DNA from: Cyclospora cayetanensis
Lineage: Eukaryota; Apicomplexa; Conoidasida; Eucoccidiorida; Eimeriidae
Reading direction: 5' to 3'
Length of the DNA: 39,051 nt
Assembly: GCF_002999335.1 (NCBI RefSeq)
Contig: NW_020312218.1
Span: 1-39,051 of the forward strand
In this document: piece by piece, positions 23,193-33,340 of the stretch
Layout: every line of letters begins with the position of its first letter
Position numbering within the stretch: position 1 is the first letter of the stretch
Notes under the pieces: model-generated
Seen by the model: the letters and a program-made list of their open reading frames with translations, nothing else
What the model was told of the DNA's origin: nothing
The model's database searches: none
Translations under genes and position numbers: made by a program

Positions 23193-26100
23193 GGCTTCCG
23201 ATGCCCCAGCCGCTCAGCAGCCCGTTGTTGCTGCACTGCTCGTTTTATTTCAGATTCTACGCGTGACAAAGGAGCTTTGCAGTCCACCAGGAGCGCGTTG
23301 CTGTTGTTTCCGCCGCAGCTGCCTGTAAATCGACGACCCCACGTAAGCAACTCCCCAAGAATATCGCCCCTGCGATGTTGGAAGACAAGTTGATGCAGCT
23401 GCTGCATCGTGCTCAAGCCACGTCCTCCTCCTGAGCCACTCCCACTCCCGCTAGCTGCCGCTGCCGCTGCCGCTGCCGCTGCTGCTGCTGCTGCTGCAGC
23501 GCTGCTGCGCTGCTGCAGCGGCTGCCGCTGAGCAGTTGCCGCAGCGGGGACTGCTGATGTTGAGGGTGCTGTAGACACTGCCCCTCGGCAGCTCTGCGAT
23601 GCCTCCCTGCTGCCTTTTTTATCTCCCCGCAAGACCCCTGCAGACGCCTCCTCTGTGCCGGGAAGTGGAGGTGGGGGGGTGTTACTGGTGCTGCTCCCTG
23701 GCTGCCCACGGCGACGCTTTGTCAAACAGCCCCCGCTACTGTTTCCACCACTACACCCGCTGTTGCTGCCGATGGTATTGCCCGCTGCAATGGCATTCGC
23801 GGTTGCCTTCGACCGCATGCTGCGAGCAACGGGCTGCTGCGCTGCTGCTGGCTCTTTGTGTCTTCTCGACAAAGTTTCTGCTGCTTCCTGAGCTGCTTGC
23901 CTCCTCGTTCCAGCCGGCGCTGCTGCTGCAGCTGAGGAAGCTCCTGTTGTTGAAGCTTCGTCTGCTGCCGCTGCTACTGTTGCTGTTGTTGCCGCTGTTG
24001 TTGCTGCTGCTGTTGTTGCTGCTGCCTCGAGCGCTCCTACCGCCTCTGCAGCATCCGCTGCAGGAGATCGCCGCCCCCCCCCCGTGCGACTCCGAAATCT
24101 CCTTCGCGAGGGCCTTATGCCCGTTTGCAACGCTTCCGATGCAGTTTCCAATGCCGCAGTTTCCAATGCTGCAGTTTCCGCTGCTGCATGCACGACAGCA
24201 GCAGCGGTGGAAGATACAGCAGGCGAGTCGGCAGTCTGCGCGACACGGCGAGAAGCTTGGGCAGCCGCAGCACTGGCGTGGGTCGGGGATGACGCTGAAT
24301 CGCTGCTCATGTCACGAGCCACTACCAGGATATCTCGCTGCAGATCCTGCATCACCAGGAGGGGATCAGGCTGCTGCAGGAGCTGCTGCTGCAGCTGCTG
24401 CTGCCGTCTGAGTTCCCCCGGATGCTGCGACAAGGGCTGCTGCTGCTGCTGATAAAAGGCGCGAATCCCCCGAGGAGCTCCGCCTCCTCGAGGCCGCTGC
24501 TGCAGAACCGACACACCCCCTCGATACAGCTGGTGTCTGGACACCCCAGCTGCCCCCGCAGGCTGCAAAGCTCGCAAATGGGGAGGCAGCACGTCGCGTG
24601 CGGCTGCAGCTGCAGAAGGGAGCTGCTGCGGCAACACGAGAAACTGCTCGACGCGACTCAGGCACTTGGCTGCAAGCGTCGCCAGCCGCAGCAGCGCGTC
24701 AGGAGAAGCAGCAGACCAATCGACACCCTCCAGAAGAAGCCCTCGCTGCTGAGGCGGCTCCTCAGTCAGCGGGAAGAGGAAACAGCGCAGAAAGAGGAGT
24801 CCGCGCTGCCGGAGATGCGAAGGCTTGATCTGGCAATTGCTGCAGCAATACGTAGAGGCACGAGAGCCAGAGCTCGCGCTGTTGCTGCTGGAGCCTAGGA
24901 GGTAGCCATGAAGAGCACTGGCTAGTCGCGAGCTGATGAGGTCACATGCGGAGACACCCTGGGGAGCCTCGAGCAGCTTCCGCAGCTCGACCAAGGCTGC
25001 CCACTGCTGCTGCTGCTTCGTGTGTTCAGGCAGCTGCGGCTCCTGTTGCAGCAAGTAGGAGGCCACATGCTGCAGATGCAGCTGCGTGCTGCACGGCGCT
25101 ATAAGGCTTCGGGGAGACACGTGCTGCTGCTCCTGCCGCTGCAACAGCTGCTGCTGGTGCTGGGCAAACAGCGAGAGACAAGCCCTGCGAGCACGCCGCA
25201 GCAAATCCGAGAGTTCAAGGGAGGCTACAGACTCGCCTGCTGCTGCTGCCGCTGCCGTTGCTGCTGCCCTGCAGACAGTGCGAAAAGAAGCCTCTGCAGC
25301 CGGATCGGAGAAGGTCTGAGGCAGGAGTTCGCGTTCGCTCGACGAGTTGTTGCTGCAGTTAAGGTCCTCAAAATCCTCTTCTATGCGATCTCTTACACCT
25401 GACGCCCGCAGCGCTGCTGCTGCAGCTTCTCCGTGCTGCAACAGCAGCTGCAGTACGAGGCTCAGGACGACAAAAGTCTGCATCAGAAATAGCAGCGAGC
25501 AAAACCACTCACGTCTGCAGCTGGGATGGCAGACTCATCGAAGCAGGAGCTGCAGCAGCAAGAGCTGCAGCAGCGGCAGGAAGAACGGAGGCTTACAACG
25601 GCAGCCGGAAGTTTTCTGTGCAAGGCATGCGCGCAGATTTCTCCGAGGGTTTTAAGATCAATGTGTTGCAGCAGTTGGTCCTTCAGTTGCTGCTGCTTGT
25701 TTTGCGCGCTTGCTGCTGTGCATGCAGCGGCAAGTAACAGCTGCAATACGAAGCGACAGAGATGCGTGGTTACTGAAGACTCCAGCAGGGGTAGCAGAGG
25801 CGCTGCCATAGTCCTGAGCAGCAGCACATTCACGCAAAAAACACGCGTTGAAAGTGTGGCGGCGTTTTTCTTTTTCTCGTTGCGGACCCTTATTCTTTCA
25901 TAACATTCAGTCCTGCTTCTTTGTGCGTATACACCTGGGGGAAGATCTCGCTACGATATGGCCCTCCCTTAGCCTGAAAGCGCGAAGCTCTACTCACTGC
26001 AAAGCGCGACCAAGGAGCTCAGGAGACTCAAAGAAGACAGCAGCACGGCTCTCATCCACCGTCAGTACATCTGCGGCAGCTGCTGCTTCTTCGTCGACTT

Positions 26101-27385
26101 GTTTACGAGGCAGAGGCTGATGCTGCACGTTCTGCACCAGAAGAGGTCTCTGGAAGCGCACTGACGGCAGCAGAGACACCCCAAACGCCGCAATGCCCTC
26201 AAGCAACAGCATCTCTTGCTTCTGAACCTGAGTTCATACCCACACATCAGGAGGAGCCAACTCTGCATCCCCAAACGTGAAGCAGGAAGGCAAAGAAGAT
26301 GTTGTCTGGTGGAGGCCTCTAAGCCATAAGCCCTCTCTGTAACTTGCACTGGCACTCTCTCGTCGATCGAGCGCTGCAAAAAGGCGATGGAAGCCTAAGG
26401 ACGTTACTACGCAATAGGACCCAGATAAAAAGGGGGAAAAAGCGAACCAGTCTCTTGGCGGCATCGTGAAATGCGGTACTTCGGGTATGTTGCTGCAGCA
26501 GCTCAGCAGCAACAGCATCCGAGTAGGCGGCAAAGACGGAGAGCACATAGAATCCATCTTGTAGCATCAGCTGCTGCTGCCAGGCAAGGGAGCTGCTGCT
26601 GCTGTTAGCAACTGCATTCGCAATCAAACCCTGCAGCGCAACCGCTGCTCCTGCTCCCGCAGCAGTCAGTTCACTGGCTAGCAGCTTCATACGCGCTGCA
26701 TAGGCACTTTGGCAAGCAGCGAACCACTGCTCATCTCCTTCGGCGTGCTGCTGAGGAGCTGCGCTGAGCGGCGTGCTGCATTCGTCACCATCTGCTGTTG
26801 GATCTACAGCTGCGGCGCAGCAACAACGCGTAAAGCCAGGAAGGTGGATCACGCGTCACGCAACAAGAGCAGCAACGCCAGCCCCTCTGGCAGTGCAAGC
26901 ACGGGGGAAAAACAAGGCTGCAAGTCGGGCTGACTCACCTCGAGCCGCGGCGAACTCCAAGCCAGCGACGGCAGCAGCAGAAGCGGCTGCTGCCGTGTGC
27001 ATGCAGACAAAAACAGTTACAATAGAACGCCAAATCTGACAGGCCCCCTGCAGCAAAAATCGGCAAAAGAAAACGCCTTCGTGAGACGGCGGGGTCTCAC
27101 AAGCGGCAGCAGATCACCAGCAGCAGCCGTGAAACCGCAAGCGAGAACACACTTGCAACAAAGTTTCGTCCTTGTAAGACAGGAGGGAAGAAAAGAACGG
27201 AAGCGTCGGAGAGATGAGGTCTCTGTAGTCTTCTAGCTGCTCCTGCAGCTCCCGCTGCTGCTGCTGCTCCTGCTGCAGTAACTGCTGCACTTGGTCCCGC
27301 AGCGCGGTGTATTTACTGTTGCCACTGCTACTCCCGCTGCTGCCGCTCGCTGCCGTTGTTGCTGCAGTCGGGGGCTGCATGCTGA

Positions 27386-27439
<54 letters not shown>

Positions 27440-29217
27440 CTTGATTCTGAAGGAAGGAGAGCGAGCGCTTCCGAATGGCAGCATCCGCTGCTGCAGCAGC
27501 TGCGGCTTTTTCCGTTGCAGCAGCAGCAGCGGCGAGCGCCTTCGCTGCAGCACGGACGGCCCTGCGCTGTATGTCCAGCTGGAAAAAGTCTAATATGGGG
27601 AGAAGGGCAGCAGCTGCTCCAAAAAGAAAAGACAGCAAGGGCTGCTCATCAACTAAGCGGCACAGAATGAGAAGAAAACGCTCTCCAGTATCTATGTACT
27701 GCAGGTTGGTCAACTGATGCTTAAGCGCCTCCATGTACTCAGCTGCACACCCACGCAGCACAAACATACCCAATACACTCCCATGTGGGTCATGTTTCTG
27801 CGAAAAAATGTTTGCAGCGAAAGGCAGGCTCAGCTGCAGGACGGAAACTCGCAAAAAATGATTTCGTTTGGGCAACTCATGGCAGCTCCCGCAGGAGCGC
27901 CCTTCGGAAATGCGCTTAAGAAGGAAAAAGAGGCCTTCTGCCCATCACAGGCGGAGAAGACCAATGGAGGAGGCAACGCGCGAGAACAGACATGCAGCAG
28001 AGTTTGACGATAAGAGGCGCAGAAGCGCAGGAAGGCAATGAGACGAGCAAAGAAAGAGGGAAAAAAGGAAGCAGACACAATCCACTCGAGGCTTTGAACA
28101 TTTCTCTTACGGGTTCGCGCGATGATCGCTGCAGTTTGCAAAGGCAGAACGTCGAGCAACAAGTATATACAGGAGCCAATCAGCAGGTCCTTCTGTGTAA
28201 GCAAGCTCTGCAAGAAAAATTCCGCCGAACTCGACAGCCGCATGCATAGAGCGCCCCCCTGCCTTTTCTTGTTGCAATTAGGTGCGGCAGCTATTTAAGC
28301 CTTGAAACATCGGCTGCAATAATGCATGTCATGTATGTGGAAGGAACGGGCATAAGGCGAAGGAAATGGACAGCAGGACTGCGTCATAAGAGACAAGTGT
28401 GTAAACTACCGAGGCGGCAGCCAGCACGCAGCAACGCAGACAAGGAAGCATGCGCATGCGAAGTGAAGGAGACTGACAGCCTCCTCCAGTGTGTGGAGAC
28501 GTTAGAGACAGGCAGGAGCACACCACACGAAGATGCAGAGAAAAACGAAGAGGATTGGCAAAAGACGCCAAGTAGCCATCCTTACGTCATCGTCACCCAC
28601 AGCAGCTAGCTCCCTAGCCAGTTGCTCATCATACGCCTCTTGAGAAATCCCTTCACTCGCAACGGCAGCTCTAGCATGTTCTGAACAGCCTGCATCTTCG
28701 CTCTCTCCTGCTGCTGTCTCCGTGGCAAGATGTGCATCAGGGGTAGGACCGCCAGCAGCATGTGTGCTGCTAGTCCTCCCTTGGAGGAGCATGAACAGCG
28801 CATACAGCACACGCTGTAGTGGGAAGGTTCCCAGTTGCTCATCAGTCGCAAAAGATAGCCACTGCTGTAACTCTGACAAACAAGCCAACTGCGACACATG
28901 CAAACACAAACACATACACATGCACATGAACGTTTGCGCCGCTGAGGCTGCTTCGAACGCGAGAAGGCCGTGTCAATAGAGGTATGGCGGATCCGCTTAG
29001 AGGTGTCTGTAATTGGAGAGCGCCATTCTACTGCAAACGCCTTCTGACTTGTGCCTTCTGGCATGTCTAATGGCTCGTGCTGTAGGCAGCAGAGCTGCTC
29101 GCTCCAAGTCGTTTTCCGCCCTGTTAGAGGTACCTGCTGTGCTTTGCTGGGGTGAGCCAACAGCTGTAGAACTTGCTGCCAGTGCTGTTCAGTGCCCTCC
29201 TGCTGCTGTGGAATCAT
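16023..29217 (-). CDS. HECT-type E3 ubiquitin ligase, Ufd4/TRIP12/UPL3 class
   Basis: Seventeen exons read leftward: 29217-29134, 28888-28586, 28207-28111, 27742-27153, 27035-26939, 26809-26480, 26373-26240, 26221-25998, 25813-25597, 25477-22861, 22734-20201, 19526-19410, 19206-18483, 18264-18050, 17321-17155, 16638-16504, 16206-16023. All junctions are GT-AG and phase-compatible and total 2923 codons. Exons 1-10 match the armadillo-like N-terminus of TRIP12/UPL3 (LLLDVLPLQTAAII, NLQYIDTGERF, ILDFFQLDIQRR). Exons 10-11 carry a vast Ala/Gln/Ser/Thr-rich middle. The HECT domain begins around LLEVEFAGEEGVGLGPTNEF (exon 12) and continues with RLLGQLAAKVLLDGR and ALAKSLQKM (13), LAFVLLFEGIFLQ (14), a PDHG end (15), FLKFVTGSTILPAGGF (16) and LPSVMTCSNYIKLPDYSS (17). 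The catalytic Cys codon is 16127-16125, 33 residues from the end. HECT ligases accept ubiquitin on this Cys and pass it to substrates; TRIP12/Ufd4 act in ubiquitin-fusion-type degradation. ATG 29217 is the first ATG after about 950 ATG-free nt. Confidence 0.92.
16405..16457 (+). repeat. TATATGTA microsatellite in HECT intron 16
   Basis: ATATATGTATATG units between the exon ending at 16504 and the exon starting at 16206. An open frame running into it from exon 16 (IHIYIYIH...) is artefactual. Confidence 0.8.
16680..16697 (+). repeat. poly-G run in HECT intron 15
   Basis: GGAGG followed by an uninterrupted run of about 13 G, poly-C on the transcribed sense strand. It lies about 40 bp upstream of the exon 16 acceptor in gene orientation and may act as part of a pyrimidine tract. 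Confidence 0.7.
17034..17096 (+). repeat. CT dinucleotide microsatellite in HECT intron 15
   Basis: CTCTCTTT/CTCTCTCT run (GA-rich on the gene's sense strand) between exons 15 and 16, followed by CATGCATGCACGCATGCATG at about 17120-17140. Confidence 0.85.
17443..17690 (+). repeat. ACATAT microsatellite in HECT intron 14
   Basis: About 250 bp of ACACATATACAT units, falling inside the intron between exons 14 (18264-18050) and 15 (17321-17155). Open frames over it on both strands are repeat-derived. Confidence 0.85.
18272..18355 (+). repeat. TATGTAT-rich repeat in HECT intron 13
   Basis: Degenerate TATGTATTATCTATG/GCATGCATAT units directly 5' (gene sense) of the exon 14 acceptor TATTTAG. Confidence 0.7.
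19816..20062 (+). repeat. GTATGTAT microsatellite in HECT intron 11
   Basis: About 245 bp of TATGTATG/ATGCATGTAT units inside the long intron 20200-19527. Frames over it (Tyr/His/Ile/Thr-rich) are not genes. Confidence 0.85.
21825..21895 (-). repeat. poly-Ser coding CTG/CAG run in HECT exon 11
   Basis: A long CTG run on the plus strand, read as AGC on the minus strand, gives two Ser tracts separated by Gly-Pro in the low-complexity middle of the HECT protein. Confidence 0.85.
22226..22261. repeat. perfect 12-bp inverted repeat with GC-rich loop
   Basis: ACAAACACTACC at 22226-22237 is exactly complementary to GGTAGTGTTTGT at 22250-22261. CCCC/GGGG inside extends pairing to about 16 bp with one bulged G and a TAA loop. 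It lies in coding sequence of HECT exon 11 and abuts the GTA run. Confidence 0.8.
22260..22307 (-). repeat. GTA trinucleotide run coding poly-Thr in HECT exon 11
   Basis: About 15 GTA units on the plus strand, read as ACT on the minus strand, give a Thr tract. This is a non-CAG homopeptide, unusual for this window. Confidence 0.85.
22917..23042 (-). repeat. Gln-Glu-Arg hexanucleotide-type repeat in HECT exon 10
   Basis: CTGCTCTTGCTCCTGTCT-type units on the plus strand encode repeated QEQRQEQEQ blocks followed by an acidic EEEEEED stretch near the exon 10 end. Confidence 0.8.
26222..26239 (-). other. candidate 18-nt intron in the HECT gene
   Basis: Between APPDVW (exon 7 end, 26240) and KQEMLLLEGIAAFG (exon 8 start, 26221) the minus strand reads GTATGAACTCAGGTTCAG. 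It begins GT, ends AG, is a multiple of three and carries an in-frame TGA. Both sides continue in the same frame and together resemble the P.E/Q...L...LLP.LP segment of TRIP12/UPL3. Using GT two codons earlier would make it 24 nt. Confidence 0.5.
27384..27436 (-). repeat. poly-Gln coding CTG/CAG run in HECT exon 4
   Basis: About 17 consecutive CTG on the plus strand, CAG on the sense strand, giving a Gln tract just after FLQNQE in the armadillo region. Confidence 0.85.
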
Positions 29218-29434
29218 CTCGGGAGCTGTAGCTGCTATCGTTGCTGCTGCTGCTGAAGGCGCTGCTGCTGCAGCTGTTTCACGTGGCGGCGCAGCCCACT
29301 GCTGTCAGGAGCCAGCTAGGGACGCTTGCAGCTGCCACCCACCCCTGCGGCTGGCTGGTGCTGCTGCCTTCTGAACTGCTGCCGCTGCAGCGGCTGCTTG
29401 CTCACACACACGCAGACGAGCTTGCAGGAACCTC

Positions 29435-30082
29435 TTGAAGGGTCAGAATCCCCCTCCTCCTGCCGCCGCTAGGCCGTCTGCCTTCCTGCAGCGGCAATTA
29501 ATGACGCCGCAGCGGCTTTCAACTGCGACTTCCTGCTCTGCTGAGTACCCCCCGCCAGCACGTCGTGCAGCAGCAGCAGCTGCTGCTGCCGCTGCTAACG
29601 CCGCTGCAGCCGCTACTGGGGCCTCCAGTTAAGCAAAGGCTCTCGGGAGAAGTAAGTTGTGTTACGAAGCGGCAGTGGCGCCTAGCAGCACAGCCGCTGC
29701 TGCTAGGCGTCCGCAGTTGCTGCAGCGGCAGCAGCAGCGTCTTCTGAGAAGCCTACTACTGCGGTTAAAGTGGACGTACACCCTAGATGCTACTGCTGCT
29801 GCTACCAATGAAAAGTGCTGCAGGAATATGACAGGAGCCTCAGCAGTGGAAGAGGGGGCACAGCAGCGAGGCGCAGCTGCACGGCTGCGGCTGCTGCGGC
29901 TGCGGCAGCTGCAGCCGCAGACGCGCTGGGAAGGCCAAGTTCTGCACTTTCCCCTTGACCACAATTGTTGCTCTTTGTTTCTACTGTGCTTTAGGCTCTG
30001 CTTTTTAGGCGGTGTGCTCTGGACAGCCGAGAGGAATCTTGTGTCGCCGCAGCAAGAGCACCTGGAACTAGAGAATTGTTAG
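29435..30082 (+). CDS. possible small gene divergent from the HECT gene, unrecognised
   Basis: A plus-strand frame ending GPPVKQRLSGE at about 29650 is followed by a consensus donor GTAAGT. In phase with it, after CGTCCGCAG (about 29715), a second piece reads Gln/Leu/Arg-rich residues, then LKWTYTLDATAAATNEK, and stops at 30080-30082. The 5' exons are not defined and the composition is typical of CAG-rich DNA in any frame. It could also be 5' UTR or promoter of the HECT gene. Confidence 0.28.
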
Positions 30083-31764
30083 CTGACAGTGTTGAGTCCC
30101 TTTTGGCTCTTCTTGCTTGATTTATGGATGCCACACAGCAAAAGAAGCGGGCCTGTTTCTCTGGTGGATCCCATTTCATCTATGAAGGAGACAATACTCT
30201 TACTGGCAACTCGTCTCGGTGTATTTCAGCCGAAAAGTTACCATTCAGGGGATACTGGTTACTGAACCCATCCAAAAATCGGGGACAAATAAATCCACAC
30301 AACCATTAATCTATATTTGTTATCACACATTTGTCACTGTTTCTAAAGTAGAGGCAGCAATAACATCACTAACAGCACTTTTAAGATCCTCAAACGACCA
30401 CAGGTTTAGCGGACTAAGGTACAGTACGCTATGACGCTTCGCAGAAGACCACTTAAATTCAACCACAATTTAGTAAAGATATGACCCTTCACTTTGGGTG
30501 CTCGTATATCCCCTAGGGTGGGGAATAGCGCTAGTTCAGCAACATAAGAATCAATGTTGTATGCCTGTGCGCCGGATGCTTTGTGTAACCAGTTAAGAAT
30601 GCTCGGTTTTGCATAAAGGGTGCGGCCTCGTGCACCCTAGCGATCCCTTCCACCTTGTGTCGAAACGCTGAGGAGCGAGAGCAAGGAAAAAGAAGACTTC
30701 TTCTGGAGGGGCGCCAGATAACTTCCTATTTTGCATATAGGGCTATAAGTGCCTCCCTATAGAGACACGTTGTGGAAGCAACATCAGGGTGCATTACGGA
30801 GAGAGTAGGTACCCCTTTCGGTCGAATTGACTCAACTGTTGCTGCACTGTAGCCACTAAACGTGGGGAACGACAGCCTACGTTGCTTTCCGTCTATGGTC
30901 TCTGCGGGGATATAGCTAACTCCAGAATCAGTGCGAACTTAATAGAAAGTTATTGACTTCTTTTCCATAAAGGCTACCATCCCTCGCTGTTCTAGCCTCT
31001 CAGGATGCCGGCATGAGAAGGAGGGTCAGCTAGAGGGCGCATAACTGGACCCTCTATGCAATCTGAGCATCCGCAGTAGTTACACATGGCATCTGACGCA
31101 CACGCGCACAGCATTCATTTTATCGTATTAAACTAGCATTAAGCAATAAATAAGATATACAAACAACCGAGGCAATTAAGCAATATGGTAATTCTTTGCT
31201 ACGTAAGTTGTGAAGTAGAAAATACCCCAGAGTAGTTTAGCACAGAACTATGTGCTAGTTAAGACATACCCTTCTTCTTGAGCATCGTGAAGAAAGCTAA
31301 AGGCTTAGAGCTTACGCCTACTAAACTCGGAAGGTAAATGATATTCTGCCTAATAACCCAAAGATGTAACCCAGACAAGCACTGGGTCCTGCATTGCACT
31401 CGTGCCGGACTGAGGCACTCCCGAGCAGTTGTTCATGCACTAGTAGTGTCGATAACAGTTTGTGGAGCACTGACGTCATGGTGCAGCTGTTCTCTTCTTT
31501 GTAGCGTAAGGCTGGCTCGAGAAATAGGAATACAACCTGTGCGCAAAATCATTATTGTGCAGCTGTGAGCGAACCTCTGGATTAGTACTCGGACGTGGCG
31601 GCAACGCTGGTTGTTTCTCTTTTGCCATTTTTAAGCCCTGTGGAGCGTGAGCATAGAGATGAGAAGTATCACGAGTGGGATGTGGACATACCAGGACACT
31701 TACGTACAAGGAAAGTGAAAAACTGTTCGGACTAAAACGGTTTGAGACGGACTGTCGGTGAAGG
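30083..31764. other. repeat-poor, A+T-richer intergenic DNA
   Basis: All frames are broken within about 75 codons. No splice-supported exon, tRNA or repeat was seen. Composition changes clearly here from CAG-rich to balanced. Confidence 0.45.
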
Positions 31765-32055
31765 TCATGCCTTTCTTTTAAAAAAGCAGACAGAAAAATC
31801 TAGTTCTGCTGCGCTCTGGAGGCAAGGCTTCCTCTCGGAAACACTAGGATTAGCGCTATAAAAATGTGGGGTTGCCCGCGCACCCGCAGGGGGCATATTC
31901 TTGCCATAGCAAGTGCTTTTAGAGTCCGATACATTGTATGAAGAATCGTCTACGATACTCAGCTGGCTGCTTTTTAAGTTTCCTCGCCTTCTTCGAGTGG
32001 TCGACCACGCTCTCTGCTCAACCGCGTCCTGTATGACTACTCTACTCTGCCCCAC
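31765..32055 (-). CDS. hypothetical 96-residue ORF, doubtful
   Basis: A continuous minus-strand frame starting MGQSRVVIQDAVEQRAW, Arg-rich after residue 20, then Ser/Asp-rich with Lys-Arg-Lys at the end. No signal peptide, TM helix or family. Its composition is more protein-like than its neighbours, but there is no other support. Confidence 0.22.
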   Translation of the reverse strand: MGQSRVVIQDAVEQRAWSTTRRRRGNLKSSQLSIVDDSSYNVSDSKSTCYGKNMPPAGARATPHFYSANPSVSERKPCLQSAAELDFSVCFFKRKA

Positions 32056-33340
32056 CCTCAGCGATCTTGCTGGTTTGCATTTCCGGATCTTCCCAACTTT
32101 CCCTTTCCGACTCTTCCGTCCGCTTATTCTATCTGTCCGAATGTTCGTGTCTCTCTCCCCCTTCTGTTAGTGTGGCTGCTTCTGCCCGTCGAAGTGGGGG
32201 TCTTAGTGCATTCTTATTACCAGCTAGTGGCCACTCGAAGGCGATGCCAATTTCAGTGCTCCATCTATGTGGCGACAGAACTAGGAGACTAAAGGGGATA
32301 CAACAGAATCCTCGAGAAAGGAACACGGAGGGCAGTGCGAAACAAGGAAATGACACGGGATCGCTACTCGAAGAGCGAATGCAATAAACAATGCACGGGG
32401 AAAACAGAAGCCCGTGGCCACGGACTTAGGACACTGAGAGGCAGAAGCTTGGCCAATGTCGTGATACCTCATACAGCAGATTAGCGACAGTTTGCGCAAC
32501 ATAGAGTGTACCCGACCTCAGCACACGGAGCAACCTGGAACATGCAGTGTCCAGTACATATTTAAAGGCCCTGGACCCTAGTTACCCATGACTCCTGCAC
32601 TGTGTATCCCCAAATCAGATACCTAGAGGGGAGGAAGAAACATTTATTCTAATACTAAACCCCGTATCCGAGTGCCCAACCGGGAACCCCGAACGCTACT
32701 ACCACGGAGTACACACGAAGCATCATGCTTTCGCGCAAAGCCACACGCAAGAAGCATATTCCTTTTGTGTGTATGTGGAGGTCTTAGGTCGCAATAGCTG
32801 AGTCAGGAGACAGAGACAGTGGAGACAGCCGCTGCCTGGTGTCTCTTCAGGTGCCGTTATGTATAGGACCAAGCGGAAATGCGGCAAGTCAGGTACGCGT
32901 TGACCCAGAACCGCGCAGACGTCAAACACACAAGTACAGATAGGTATAGTCACGAAAAGATGATACATGATAGAAAGGTGTTCTCATATACCTACCTACC
33001 TGGCTCCCTGTGTGTGGGCATGCACACAGAAGACTGTCAAAGAGTATTTCCTGAACAAAGACTATGGATATACCCCAAGAAAATTCAGTTCTCACAGGGG
33101 CCTCAATCCAGCCCCCTGGTCCCAATGCCAGAAACGGCCCCGTTGCACACAGCAATAAAGGTCTTCTTTCATCCTCCAAGCCGCACAAAGAGCGGCGAGC
33201 CTTTGGGGGTTCTTAGGGCCTAGTGGATTTAATGAGGCTCATTTGAAGACATAAGTAGACGTTTTAGACACTACACACTGAATGCGCAAAGTATAGTTGC
33301 TCTACTTTGACCATATATTTTTGGTGGGACGACAAAGATA
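32056..33340. other. intergenic, no supported gene
   Basis: Only short overlapping frames on both strands (for example 32879-33223 plus, 32922-33188 minus), none with family likeness or splice context. The right end is the presumed 3' flank of the GILT-like gene. Confidence 0.35.

Noticed and set aside
28322..28609. Plus-strand 95-codon ORF with charged, protein-like composition
   Set aside because: Lies almost entirely within HECT intron 2 (28585-28208) on the opposite strand and has no homologue recognised; kept out as unsupported.
29218..30160. Additional 5' coding exons of the HECT gene upstream of 29217
   Set aside because: The frame is open back to a stop just beyond about 29310 with a possible acceptor there, but no minus-strand ATG exists for roughly 950 nt, so ATG 29217 was preferred.
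30083..33340. tRNA or other structured RNA genes
   Set aside because: Looked for cloverleaf-like arms and intact T-loop sequence on both strands by eye; nothing convincing.
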